Source: Marinoscillum furvescens DSM 4134
Lineage (GTDB): Bacteria; Bacteroidota; Bacteroidia; Cytophagales; Cyclobacteriaceae
DNA length: 64,000 nucleotides
Assembly: GCF_003386095.1 (NCBI RefSeq)
Contig: NZ_QREG01000011.1
Coordinates: 62,001-126,000 of the forward strand
Direction: 5' to 3'
Under the pieces are notes generated by a model. That model searched no databases, had not been told where the DNA came from, and saw only the letters and a program-made list of their open reading frames with translations. Made by a program: the position numbers and the translations under genes. Each line of letters begins with the position of its first letter. Within the stretch, counting starts at the first letter, position 1. Positions 28,227 to 38,900 of the stretch are shown piece by piece.

Positions 28227-31200
28227 TTATCTCTTGATTATTTTATGTGTCTGACTTTTCGATTCGCTAAGGATATTGAGTAAGTAAATACCTTCGCTTA
28301 ATTCGGAAAGATCCAATTTGATAAGCTTGGAGTCGTTCGAGTGAGATGAAATGACCACACGCCCGTTCATATCTACAATAGTGATATTAGCCGATTGTAA
28401 GAGGTTGATTTCCACGAAATCATTGGTTGGATTAGGGGAAATTCTAATCTGCTTTTTAGCGTTTAACACATCAGCATTTTCAACTTTGAAATCTATGCAG
28501 TCAGAAATAAATGAACAATTATCTAGTATTGTTCTGACCGCATAGCTTCCAGAAACAAGTGGAACGAAGGTGGCGCTTATTTCCCCCTCTATTTCTTGAT
28601 CAGACGCACAATCAATCCATTGATAAGTGTCTGCAAGTGTTTCTGTGGAGATTTGATTATCAGTTTGAGTTGTTTCAGGCGTAGCGTTTATTATTACAAC
28701 CTCGGTGATACTCGTACTATCACAACCATTCGCTGCACCTCCTGCAAAAACATCAGTAACTGTCTGCGACTCGTAGTAAGTTGTTCCATTTATAGAAATA
28801 CTCCCACAAGCAATAACGGGGTCCTGGGTGCTTACCACCGGTTCTAACACAATGATTTCTGTAATGCTCGTACTATCACAACCATTGCTTGCTTGTCCAG
28901 CAAACACCTCTTCCACTGTTTGTGAGCTATTATAAGTAACTCCTTTGTACGTTACACTTTCACAACCTGAGATGGCAGGTTGCTTTGCAATAACTGGCGC
29001 TAATATGGTCAGCTCTGTGATGCTGGTGCTATCACAACCATTCGCTGCACCACCAGGGAAAAGATCGGTAACTGTCTGCGACTCATAGTAAGTAGTTCCA
29101 TTGATAGAAGCACTCCCACAAGCAGTAACGGGGTCCTGGGTGCTTACCACCGGTTCTAACACAATGATTTCTGTAATGCTCGTACTATCACAGCCATTGC
29201 TTGCTTGTCCGGCAAACACCTCTTCCACAGTTTGTGAGCTATTATAGGTAAGTCCTTTGTATGTTACACTTTCACAACCTGTGATGGCAGGTTGTGTAGC
29301 AACAACTGGCGCTAATATGGTTAACTCTGTAATGCTAGTGCTATCACAACCATTCTCTGCACCACCCGGAAAAAGATCGGTAACTGTCTGCGACTCATAG
29401 TAAGTAGTTCCATTAATAGAAACACTCCCACAAGCAGTAACGGGGTTCTGGGTGGTTACCACCGGTTCTAACACAATGATTTCTGTAATGCTCGTACTAT
29501 CACAGCCATTGCTTGCTTGTCCGGCAAACACCTCTTCCACAGTTTGTGAGCTATTATAAGTAACTCCTTTGTATGTTACACTTTCACAACCTGTGATGGC
29601 AGGTTGTGTGGCAACAACTGGCGATAATATGGTTAACTCTGTGATGCTGGTGCTATCACAACCATTCGCTGCTCCACCCGGAAATAGATCGGTAATAGTC
29701 TGGGATTCATTATAAGTTGTTCCATTGATAGAGACGCTACCACACGATGTGATTGGGTCTTGCGTAGCTATCACCGCTTCGTTTACTGTGAGGTTTACTG
29801 TAACCAATGAATCACAACCAGTCTGAGAAGTATATATTTTCTCATAAACACCTGTCGTAGAAAGGGATTGCCCATCAAAATCAAACGATTCTCCATGACA
29901 AAGCACTTGCTCTATGGTCTGCTGTGGCTCTGGCAATAGTGTAAATGTAAGATTCACCGTACTGTCACAGCCGTATGAAGAACTCAAGGTTTGCGTGTAG
30001 TTACCAGATTCTGATAGAGCCAGCGACCCAAAAGCATATGGTACATCACTAGCACACCGGGTAACTTCGATGGTTTCATCATAGATTATCCCTTTTTGAA
30101 TACTGAGCACCACAACGGAATCACATCCCGTACTACTCACAAAATACTCATAGTAGTTTCCAGCTTCTGCAATAACTTGACCCCCAAAATCAAAGGTTTC
30201 TTCTCCGCATAGCGTTTGGCTCACTTCTGTAAAATCATATGATTGATAATTAGCCTCGGTAATTTCAAATTCAGGAATAACCGTACCTTCACATTGATCG
30301 TAGTGATCATCCACGCCATCCAAATCATGCCAGGCATTTGGGTCATTCACAGCTACATCCTCGCGATTAATTACTCCATCTTCGTCATCATCGTAATAGG
30401 TTTCAGATCCATAGTCCAATATCCATTCCTTGCCTGCATTGTCCCATCGGTATACATAGTGCCTAAGCTTTGTACCATTGCTATCAAATAATTTCTCCCA
30501 TTTTTCCTGCCCGATAAAACTCTCAGTACCCGAGTGATAATAGTACTTTTCATATTCCGTCTGGTTTCCATAGCTGTCATAGTTAAATTTGTATTTATTC
30601 CCACTCTGAAGCGCCCAGACATCAGTACTCCAGGTATAATTCAAAATGAGGGTATCCTTATAAAACCGATCATAGGCCTTTACATTTCTTTGGATAGGGT
30701 CAAACTGTTTTGTAGACAGGTCTAAGGTGGAGTAAATCCGCTCGGTGTACAATGACGTATCTTCCAAATAAGTATAGTCGTACTTCCTTATTTGTGTGGT
30801 ATCCCACTTCATTTCAGATTCATTCCAGACTTCTGCTTTGTAGCGAATTTGAACATTATATTCATTAAACTCCTGACTGGATCTTGTTCCTGTATTGGCC
30901 CAGTCCCCAATAATATCGTCCCAGACATAATTGATAGTTTCAGTGTTGTTTCCTAACTCATCATATAGATTCACGACTTTTGATAGACCAGAAAGTTCTT
31001 CACCTATAGAAGCACGTGAATAAATTTCTTGTAAAGTATGTCTGATTCCATCATAGTACTCGTAGTTCTCTGTTTTATTCACATACCAGCTTTCCGTACC
31101 CGTATCCCAACCGTAACTTGTTTTGGTAAGTACTTTGCCTTCGGAGTTATAGGTGGCTTCATACTTTTGACTACCTACAAAATCCTGTATGGAACTGTTG

Positions 31201-32759
31201 TAGGTATAGTATTCAAACGATGTATTCAGCTTTTGCTCATTGGTGGTAAGGGACCTTTGATACCCATCACTACCACTCCAACTGTCTGTGGAGCTATCCC
31301 ATGTATAGTTCAACTCAAGGGTTTGAAAGTCACCATCAAAAACCTTCTCCCATTTTTCACTACCGTATAATTTACCCAATCCTGAATGATAAAAATAGGT
31401 TTCGTGAAGAATCAGATTACCAGACTCGTCATATGCTGATTTTGTTCTGTTTTTCACATACCAGTCACTAGCATCAGTATCCCAGGAATACCTCTCATAC
31501 AGTAATTGTTGACTTACCGAATCGTATTGATATACTTTCTTATCAAACGGAATATAAGCGTCACTACTTGAGTTAAAAGTTTGTCTTTCATAGAGCGTCA
31601 TGTTGTCATTCGCATCATAAGCATAAGTGAATTTATTGCCGCTTTGCTGATCATATGCGCTCCCATTCCATGTGTAGCGCTCATTTAGGGTTTCATTGCT
31701 CCATTCGTCATAGTCGTAAACATACTTTTCAAGTGGACTCCACTCCATGTCCACTTCGTTCCATTCAAACTTTTCTTTGACGACAAGGCTATCTACATCA
31801 TTATAAGTGTTTACTGTTCGCTGACTATTGGCAGCTACCCAGGTGCTGTGGGTATCATCCCAGGAATAGGTTATGTAATCAGTAAGGTTTCCTGAAGCAT
31901 CATATTCCCTAGTCCATTTACTCACTCCCACCCAAATAAGCTCGTCACTATTCCAGTTGTAGCTTTCGTTTAGGGTTTGTTTACCTTCAGAAGTAGCTGA
32001 AGTTGTCTTAGCGTCATTGAGCCACTCTACTCCTGTCCATCTGGTGATTACCGTAGTAAGTGTATCTGCACTTCTAGTATAGGTAGTCTGTATTGAGTCC
32101 CTCCAGTTTTCATTATTCTCATCACCATAGGCTACCAATCGAAGGATAAGGTCACTCATGGTATTGTCACTGTAAGTGGAAGTGGTTTTCGTATTGGTAT
32201 AGTTCGTATAATCACTGCCACACCTAAATACATCCGTACAATCAAAGTCATCCACCCTGGAGTAAACCTCTACAATGGTACCCTCAGAATAATTCGTCGT
32301 GGTATATCTGTTTAACCGATCTGTCTCCCGAGTATAGCTACCCCTATCATAGTCATAGTCGCTTTGCCATTTATATAGCACATTTCCCTCTACATTTTCA
32401 TATCGAGAAGTTCTACGATCGTAACCACTTCCACTACTAGTATAGTGATAAGTACGAAACATGTCCATGTCAAAAAATTCAGAATAGCTGACATTTTGCT
32501 GCTCACGAGATGATTGATTTCCTGAATCATCATAGGTGTAATAATATCTGTAGGACAAATCGTAGCTCTTGGAATCGTCATCAAATAAATAAACTAACTC
32601 CTGTTCGAGTTGGTCCATATCATTAAAGACATACTCATAACGATAGCGTGTAGAGTCGCTTGAGTTGAAAGTGAAAAGACTATCAGGCTTTTGTGCAATG
32701 CCGAAGTGAAAAGTGAAAAATAACACAGCAAGGCATGTAATTCTTGTGTTGAGGATCAT
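28227..32759 (-). CDS. large type IX-secreted surface protein with repeats
   Basis: A 1510-residue protein with a signal peptide (MILNTRITCLAVLFFTFHFGIAQ). Residues about 130-780 are imperfect repeats of 35-40 residues rich in Tyr, Trp and Asp, with YDxxGN and YxWDxxxxxW patterns reminiscent of YD repeats. Near 785-820 is an Asp-rich calcium-binding stretch (YYDDDEDGVINREDV). Residues about 835-990 have Cys-containing CDSxV repeats, followed by seven 52-residue modules (about 990-1350). The last 75 residues form a type A C-terminal sorting domain (ISPNPTNDFVEI, MNGRVV, LSEGIYLLNI, HKIIKR), so the protein leaves through the type IX system and is attached to the surface. Adhesion is plausible; no catalytic domain is visible. 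Confidence 0.85.
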   Translation of the reverse strand: MILNTRITCLAVLFFTFHFGIAQKPDSLFTFNSSDSTRYRYEYVFNDMDQLEQELVYLFDDDSKSYDLSYRYYYTYDDSGNQSSREQQNVSYSEFFDMDMFRTYHYTSSGSGYDRRTSRYENVEGNVLYKWQSDYDYDRGSYTRETDRLNRYTTTNYSEGTIVEVYSRVDDFDCTDVFRCGSDYTNYTNTKTTSTYSDNTMSDLILRLVAYGDENNENWRDSIQTTYTRSADTLTTVITRWTGVEWLNDAKTTSATSEGKQTLNESYNWNSDELIWVGVSKWTREYDASGNLTDYITYSWDDTHSTWVAANSQRTVNTYNDVDSLVVKEKFEWNEVDMEWSPLEKYVYDYDEWSNETLNERYTWNGSAYDQQSGNKFTYAYDANDNMTLYERQTFNSSSDAYIPFDKKVYQYDSVSQQLLYERYSWDTDASDWYVKNRTKSAYDESGNLILHETYFYHSGLGKLYGSEKWEKVFDGDFQTLELNYTWDSSTDSWSGSDGYQRSLTTNEQKLNTSFEYYTYNSSIQDFVGSQKYEATYNSEGKVLTKTSYGWDTGTESWYVNKTENYEYYDGIRHTLQEIYSRASIGEELSGLSKVVNLYDELGNNTETINYVWDDIIGDWANTGTRSSQEFNEYNVQIRYKAEVWNESEMKWDTTQIRKYDYTYLEDTSLYTERIYSTLDLSTKQFDPIQRNVKAYDRFYKDTLILNYTWSTDVWALQSGNKYKFNYDSYGNQTEYEKYYYHSGTESFIGQEKWEKLFDSNGTKLRHYVYRWDNAGKEWILDYGSETYYDDDEDGVINREDVAVNDPNAWHDLDGVDDHYDQCEGTVIPEFEITEANYQSYDFTEVSQTLCGEETFDFGGQVIAEAGNYYEYFVSSTGCDSVVVLSIQKGIIYDETIEVTRCASDVPYAFGSLALSESGNYTQTLSSSYGCDSTVNLTFTLLPEPQQTIEQVLCHGESFDFDGQSLSTTGVYEKIYTSQTGCDSLVTVNLTVNEAVIATQDPITSCGSVSINGTTYNESQTITDLFPGGAANGCDSTSITELTILSPVVATQPAITGCESVTYKGVTYNSSQTVEEVFAGQASNGCDSTSITEIIVLEPVVTTQNPVTACGSVSINGTTYYESQTVTDLFPGGAENGCDSTSITELTILAPVVATQPAITGCESVTYKGLTYNSSQTVEEVFAGQASNGCDSTSITEIIVLEPVVSTQDPVTACGSASINGTTYYESQTVTDLFPGGAANGCDSTSITELTILAPVIAKQPAISGCESVTYKGVTYNSSQTVEEVFAGQASNGCDSTSITEIIVLEPVVSTQDPVIACGSISINGTTYYESQTVTDVFAGGAANGCDSTSITEVVIINATPETTQTDNQISTETLADTYQWIDCASDQEIEGEISATFVPLVSGSYAVRTILDNCSFISDCIDFKVENADVLNAKKQIRISPNPTNDFVEINLLQSANITIVDMNGRVVISSHSNDSKLIKLDLSELSEGIYLLNILSESKSQTHKIIKR
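28700..29780. repeat. 312-bp tandem super-repeat of two 52-codon modules
   Basis: Seven 156-bp modules in two alternating types lie inside the surface-protein gene. Type A has GCESVTYKGVTYNSS and FAGQASNG; type B has CGSVSINGTTYYES and FPGGAANG; both start CDSTSITE. The motif CGTACTATCA recurs at 28869, 29181 and 29493, exactly 312 bp apart. Copies are nearly identical in DNA, which points to recent duplication or conversion. Confidence 0.9.
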
Positions 32760-33010
32760 AAAAATGGAGTAAGTACTCAGAACGGTAATTCCTGCAATAA
32801 TTAATCATAAAAAATGGAAAAATGCACTTTGTCCCATGGTGCTTTGTAAGCGCCTGTTATTTTTTTGTAAGCAGGCCTAAAACATGTGTACTCCCATTGG
32901 GTAGAAAAGACATTGCAGGATGTTTGATTAGGCATTGCAATATGATGGGAGCAGGAACCTGAAATGGAGCCTTTTCCAGTTTTAGTATTTTCGGGAAGTT
33001 CTATTGCATA
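32760..33010. promoter_or_regulatory. upstream region of the surface-protein gene with paired direct repeats
   Basis: There is no gene here. TTTGTAAGC occurs at 32843-32851 and 32864-32872 (21 bp apart), and CATTGCAGGATG / CATTGCAATATG at 32911-32922 and 32933-32944 (22 bp apart). Two-helical-turn spacing is typical of sites for a dimeric activator. CTCCCAT and ATGGGAG flank the second pair. No clear TAnnTTTG promoter was found. Confidence 0.4.
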
Positions 33011-33042
33011 AAAAGGTCATCATGTTGATTTGATGACCTTTT
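33011..33042 (-). terminator. terminator of the sugar isomerase-like gene
   Basis: AAAAGGTCATCA pairs perfectly with TGATGACCTTTT (12 bp, 8-nt loop). It lies 18 nt after the minus-strand stop at 33061 and is followed on that strand by TTTTTATG. Confidence 0.9.
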
Positions 33043-33060
33043 CAAGTGTTGGTTCTTTTC

Positions 33061-34113
33061 TCAAATTTCCCCTACGCGTTCGAGGAGCTTTATGGTAGCA
33101 AGGATACCTTCTGCTTCAGACAGCTCATCGCCTTCATATTCGACACCCACATGGCCGGTAAAACCTGCAGCCTTCACGATAGCCATCATTTTTTCATAAT
33201 CCGTATGTATTTCAGCCCCGTTGGCATCAAAGCCATGAGACTTTGCACTCACGCCTTTGGCAAATGGCATGAGCTCCTTCACGCCCTGGTAGCGATCATA
33301 TTCATTGGCACAGCCATCTTCGCCTCGTTCTATACAGAAATTCCCAAAATCAGGCAGCGTGCCGCAGTATTCACTGCCAACCCCTTGAATGACTTCTGAT
33401 AGCCACTGGCCATTGGAAGAATACCCCCCATGATTTTCTACGATGATATTGATCCCGGTTTTAGCTCCATACTCGGTGAGTCTGCCTAGTCCATCAATAG
33501 CCGATGTTTTTACTTCCTCTGCGGTACCATTTCCAGCAGCATTTACTCTTATTGAGTGACAACCCAAAGTTTTGGCGTGATCCACCCATTTGTAGTGGTT
33601 TTCTACAGCTTGTACTCTGGCCTTCTCGTCCAAATCCCCAAGGCTACCCTCGGCATCACACATGATGAGCAAGCTACTCACACCCGCATCATCACATCGC
33701 TTCCTCATTTCCTTCCAAAAGTTGGCATCTTTTGCTTTACCGAAATAGAAGGTATTGACATACTCCACGGCATCAATGCCAAATTGGTTCTTGGCAATTG
33801 TGGGGAAATTAATGGGGTCCAATTCGCCTTGAAGTAAAGAGTCTGGGTCGGACTGTAGCCGCTCGCCGAATTCTGCCCAGCTAAGCTGGCGACTAGCTCC
33901 AAAAAAGGAACGATTCAGTGACCACTGAGCCAAAGAAATACTAAAGAAAAGGCTTCCAGCGGAAGCGGTTGCGTCCTCCTTCGGAGTTTCTGTGGTCTGA
34001 TTTTTATTGGTGGAGCCAGAGCACGCGCTCATGATTCCCGAACTGCCCAATACAGCCAGACCGGCACCCGTCATACCGATGTGTTTTAGTGTTTTGCGTC
34101 GATTGTGATTCAT
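33061..34113 (-). CDS. exported sugar phosphate isomerase/epimerase-like TIM barrel protein
   Basis: A 350-residue protein of the xylose isomerase-like TIM barrel family. The N-terminus has a twin-arginine motif (NRRKTLKHIG), a hydrophobic stretch and a lipobox-like IMSACSG, so it is probably exported folded through Tat and may be lipid-anchored. Barrel motifs with metal-binding character are visible: NIIVENHGGYSSNG (Glu, His), GTLPDFGNF (Asp), AKSHGFDANG (His) and GHVGVEYEGD (Glu). The substrate is unknown; relatives act on sugars or inositols. It has its own terminator and is separated from the surface-protein gene by about 300 bp, so it is likely a single-gene unit. Confidence 0.82.
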   Translation of the reverse strand: MNHNRRKTLKHIGMTGAGLAVLGSSGIMSACSGSTNKNQTTETPKEDATASAGSLFFSISLAQWSLNRSFFGASRQLSWAEFGERLQSDPDSLLQGELDPINFPTIAKNQFGIDAVEYVNTFYFGKAKDANFWKEMRKRCDDAGVSSLLIMCDAEGSLGDLDEKARVQAVENHYKWVDHAKTLGCHSIRVNAAGNGTAEEVKTSAIDGLGRLTEYGAKTGINIIVENHGGYSSNGQWLSEVIQGVGSEYCGTLPDFGNFCIERGEDGCANEYDRYQGVKELMPFAKGVSAKSHGFDANGAEIHTDYEKMMAIVKAAGFTGHVGVEYEGDELSEAEGILATIKLLERVGEI

Positions 34114-34235
34114 AGTGTGTATTTAGATCTAAAAAAATGTGAAGGCGTGGCCTCCAGCAGAAATATACAACTCTTCAAGCTATCTATGAACAATAATGAA
34201 CAAATGACACCCACAAATGGGAAAGTTGACACCCT

Positions 34236-35606
34236 TTAAAGTTTCTCAGCGTTTTTTACAAAATCCAGAAGCTGCTCTACGTCGAGCTTTTTAGCAATAA
34301 TTTTCTTCTGACCATCGAGCAAGTAGATTTTTGGTGTACTGCGCACATCGTAGTAAACCCGAAAGTAGCTTTTACCCGTGGGATCTATCGTATGGTGCCA
34401 CATAGGATTGTGCTCACTTACAAAGTTCTTCCATTTGTCTACATCCGTAGTGGTACATACAGCCACTACCTCCACCCCTTGATTTGCAAATTCAGTGTCA
34501 AGTTCTTCAAGTTTCTTAATGGCCTTTTTGCAATGCCCACAATCCGGATCGTAAATAAACAGTAAGGTATATTCGGAAGCCACTTGCCTTAAGGAAAATG
34601 GCTGCATCAAAGTATCCACAACATTTAGTGGTGGCGCTTCATTACCTATCACATTGTGCTTGATATAGGCTACTTCTTCGCGAAGGGTCTTTTCGTATTC
34701 TTCGGAGATCCAGTCCACTTGTGGTGTAAGGTAATAGTGTTCTATCAGGTGGATCATCACCTTATCAAGTCCCATTATTTTAGCTTCGGCGTATTTCTTA
34801 AATAATGTGACCAACCAATACCGAAACAATTCCGGTTCATTATTCACTTGATTAAACAAAAAATCAACGCCTTGAATAAGGGTATCCGGATGTTGCACAA
34901 GTACATCGTTGAAGTATTTCATGACTTTATTGTGCAGCAGAGGAGTTCTCAGAAGAGCTGGATCACTTAGATCCACATTATCAAAATAATGCTCTTTGTA
35001 ATAGTTATAGCGTCTTTTTTGACGCTCCTTTTCATCACTAATTTCATCCATTTTAGGTACTGCTACTTCATCCATCAATCCAACAAAACTGGCAAGAAAG
35101 GTCTCTGGATTATCGGAAATTAGCCCTTGACGAAACTCCTCCTGATCTGTCGCCAACTGCTGGAGGCTACGCCTGATTTGCAAGGAATCTTCTCCTGAGG
35201 CTTCCTGTAGCTTTTCTGACAAGGATCGCTGCTCACTTTGAAGCCCAATCATTGTTTTCTGAAACTGCTGAAACAACGAATTTTCTTTTGAATTCTGAAC
35301 TTCCATTTCCCTTGTCCCTCCTGCTCTAGAAGTACTCAACCGGTAGTCACCTAAGTGAAGTATAAACTCCAAATAATAGTCGGGCCTGTAAACGAAGTAC
35401 AAACCCTTTTTTACCTTTTCTACTTCAAGCACAAATGCATCATCTTTTACAGCCAAAGTATCCATTAAGTATTTCTGACTACCAAAATGATATCCGACAT
35501 ATACGGTATCCGCATTTAAACCTTGTATTTCGAAGGCCACATTCGCTGGTTGAGACCAGGCTTTAGTTGCTGTCAAAATCAGGATAAAAAGGACGTATTT
35601 TTTCAT
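34236..35606 (-). CDS. TlpA-like thioredoxin-fold periplasmic protein
   Basis: A 456-residue exported protein when started at the ATG at 35606, where a signal peptide begins (MKKYVLFILILTATKAWSQ); an upstream in-frame start would add 25 residues without a signal. The first part resembles the DUF4369-type beta domain seen before Bacteroidota thioredoxins. A long helical middle follows (about 115-300). The C-terminal 140 residues are a thioredoxin fold with the redox motif PDCGHCKKAIKK and a cis-Pro segment RSTPKIYLLD. Likely role is thiol-disulfide exchange in the periplasm. No partner gene is adjacent, so its client is unknown. Confidence 0.85.
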   Translation of the reverse strand: MKKYVLFILILTATKAWSQPANVAFEIQGLNADTVYVGYHFGSQKYLMDTLAVKDDAFVLEVEKVKKGLYFVYRPDYYLEFILHLGDYRLSTSRAGGTREMEVQNSKENSLFQQFQKTMIGLQSEQRSLSEKLQEASGEDSLQIRRSLQQLATDQEEFRQGLISDNPETFLASFVGLMDEVAVPKMDEISDEKERQKRRYNYYKEHYFDNVDLSDPALLRTPLLHNKVMKYFNDVLVQHPDTLIQGVDFLFNQVNNEPELFRYWLVTLFKKYAEAKIMGLDKVMIHLIEHYYLTPQVDWISEEYEKTLREEVAYIKHNVIGNEAPPLNVVDTLMQPFSLRQVASEYTLLFIYDPDCGHCKKAIKKLEELDTEFANQGVEVVAVCTTTDVDKWKNFVSEHNPMWHHTIDPTGKSYFRVYYDVRSTPKIYLLDGQKKIIAKKLDVEQLLDFVKNAEKL

Positions 35607-35922
35607 ATCACACAACTCATTAAACAGATTCCTCAAATATAGATCATTCATAAAATGTGGGCTATCTCGGAGATAGGCCATGTTTTAACATTACAAATTG
35701 CAACCTATCACACACCAAATAACAAATATTACAGTAAAATTTCATTTCATTAAAAAATTAACATTTTATATTGGCTATTTTTTGTGAATTTTGAAATCAT
35801 TCAATCAAACCAGTAAACCATTGGCAATTTTGAAATATTGTTCGGTAAGGAAGCTGTTTTAAGAACTTTTATTTCTCTTAGCGCCTCTCTTTCAGTATTT
35901 TTGAGGTTGGTTTAACAACTAA
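35607..35922 (+). promoter_or_regulatory. gltB upstream region with a -7-like element
   Basis: This AT-rich gap of 316 bp has no gene. TATTTTTG at 35896-35903 fits the Bacteroidota TAnnTTTG element 19 bp before the gltB start, but no TTTG lies 19-21 bp upstream of it, so the promoter assignment is weak. Confidence 0.3.
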
Positions 35923-38900
35923 ATGAAATTATTAATGTCGAATAAAGGACTGTATACCAAAGAGTTAGAGCACGATTCTTGTGGCGTTGGATGTGTAGCA
36001 GACATCAACAATAAAGAATCCCACAAAAACGTAAAGGATGCCCTAACCATGCTGAAAAACATGGAGCACCGGGGTGGCACAGGCAGTGACGAAAATACAG
36101 GTGATGGAGCTGGAATCTTGGTCCAGATTCCTCATCAGTTTTTTAAGGCTGAGTTGGAAAACTTCGCCATCACACTTCCTGAAAAAGGAGCCTATGGTGT
36201 GGGTATGTTATTTTTCCCTAAGAACTATCAGCTCAGGGAAGAATGTAGACGCATCCTAAATAAATGTATTAAAGACCTTGACCTGGGACTGATAGGCTAC
36301 CGATTGGTGCCTGTAAACGAACAAGTACCTGGTCATGAATCCAAAGCTGCTGAACCTTACATCGAACAGCTTTTCGTAGAACCCAAAGAGGGACTCACTG
36401 AAGAGGAGCTGGAGCGTAAGCTGTTTGTGCTGAGCAACTACGCCACGCATGAAATCAAAAGTAACGTAGAAGGTGAAAATGGTGATTTTTATGTTTGTAG
36501 CCTCTCTTCTCGTACAGTCATTTATAAAGGTCAGCTAAAAACTGATCAACTCGAAGAGTATTACCACGATTTGCAAAACAAGAATTTCAAATCTGTCTTT
36601 GCGATTGTTCACTCTAGGTTTTCGACCAACACATTTCCAAACTGGAAGCTTGCCCAACCCTTCCGCTACCTCGCTCACAATGGTGAAATCAACACCATTC
36701 GAGGTAACGTAAACAAAATGAAATCTAAAGAGGCAAATATGAACTCGCCTCTTTTCTCTGAGAAGGAATTGAAATGGCTGCTACCCGTTACGAATCCTAA
36801 AAACTCAGATTCGGCAAACCTGGATGCATTGATCGAACTCCTCGTGCTCGGAGGAAGATCACTACCTCACGTCATGATGATGCTCGTGCCTGAGGCTTGG
36901 CAAGACAACTCCTTCATGGATCCATTGAAAAAGGCATTCTACAAATACCATGCATCACTTATGGAGCCGTGGGATGGCCCTGCAGCCCTCTTCTTTACTA
37001 ATGGTAAACAACTAGGTGCTACCCTTGACAGAAATGGTCTCCGTCCTGTTCGATATACAGTCACTAAAGACAATAGGCTGATAATGGCGTCTGAAACAGG
37101 TGCCATCCAGATCAAGCCAGAAAATGTAGTGGAAAATGGCAGACTACAGCCAGGCAAAATGCTTTGGCTGGACCTGCCCAATAACAAGCTCGTTAAAGAT
37201 GATGAAATCAAAAAGAGCATTGTTGAAAACAAACCTTACTTTGACTGGATCAAAAAAGAGCGTATCAAGCTTCGATTGCTTCCAGACCCTGAAGTGAAGG
37301 AAGAAAAAACAGAAAAGTCTCTGCTCAAAAGGCAACTCAAAGCCTACGGGTATACACAAGAAGACCTTAAAGAAACTATAGTACCTATGGCTGCTCAGGC
37401 CAAGGATCCTGTAGGTTCTATGGGAGCTGATGCGCCTCTTGCTGTACTTTCTCGTCAGAGCCAGCATATTTCCAATTACTTCAAGCAATACTTTGCTCAG
37501 GTAAGTAACCCTCCTATCGACCCGATTCGTGAGCGATTGGTGATGTCACTATTCACTCGTGTAGGTAAGTCGCTAAACATATTGGATGAAACGCCTGAGC
37601 ACACCCGTCAGATTCATATCTCTCAGCCTGTGCTTTCACGTGAGGATTTTTATAAGCTCACCAACCAAAAAGCTATCGGGTTTGACTATGCTATTTTGGA
37701 CGCTACGTACGATCCAAGTGAGGTGAACCTAAAAACAGCATTGGATAAGGTATGTGCAGATGCTGAAAAAGCTGTAGGAGAAGGCAAAACGATCCTTATC
37801 ATCTCTAATAGAAATATTGGTGATAAACGCGTACCACTACCTACACTCTTGAGTGTGGGTGGAGTACACCAACATCTCGTAGCTAAAAACTTGCGAACAG
37901 AAGCAGGGCTAATAGCCGAAGCTGGTGATGTGTGGGAAACGCACCATTTTGCGACAGTAGTGGGATACGGTGCTAGTGCAATATATCCTTTTAAAGTTTA
38001 CGAAGTTCTTGAAGATCAATATGAAGAAGGTAAACTGGATAACGATAAGCCTGTAACCGAATACTTCGAAAGATATACCACAGGAGTAGGCGGAGGATTA
38101 TTGAAAATCCTCTCTAAAATGGGAATATCCACCCTTCAGTCTTATCAGTCCGCTCAGATTTTTGAGTGTGTGGGGCTTGGGTCTGAAATAGTCAACAAGT
38201 GTTTTAAAGGCACAGTTAGTCGATTAGATGGACTCACCTTCGACGATCTGGAAAAAGAATGTCTAATCAAGCACCACGCAGGGTTTGGTACGGACAACAA
38301 CCTACTAGAAGTCGGTGGGTATTTTCAATGGAAGCGCAATGGTGAAGCTCACCTGCTCAATCCGGAAACCATCCACTTGTTGCAGAAGTCTACTTCCCTG
38401 GGAGATTACAAACTCTTTAAGCAGTACTCCAAAGCAGTGCAGGAGCACGAGGCGAAAAACCTTACGATTCGTAGCCTCTTCAACTTTAAAAAACGCACCC
38501 CGGTGCCATTAGAGGAAGTAGAGCCTGCTAGCAATATCATGAAACGCTTCGCTACAGGTGCCATGTCGTTTGGGTCCATCTCACACGAAGCTCACTCTAC
38601 GCTGGCGATCGCTATGAACCGCATAGGTGGAAAGAGTAACAGTGGAGAAGGTGGAGAAGACGAAATCCGTTTCCAACGCAAACCAAATGGCGACTGGGAA
38701 CGCTCAGCCATCAAACAGGTAGCTTCCGGACGTTTCGGCGTAACGAGCAATTACCTCAAAGAAGCTGAAGAAATACAAATTAAAATTGCTCAGGGAGCCA
38801 AGCCAGGTGAAGGTGGTCAGCTTCCAGGTCACAAAGTAGATGAGTGGATAGCAAAAGTACGTCACTCTACTCCAGGTGTAGGACTTATCTCTCCTCCACC

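Noticed and set aside
32852-32876. Inverted repeat GCCTG / CAGGC as a terminator
   Set aside because: The stem is only five pairs with a bulge, there is no gene ending just before it, and the direct repeats over the same bases explain it better.
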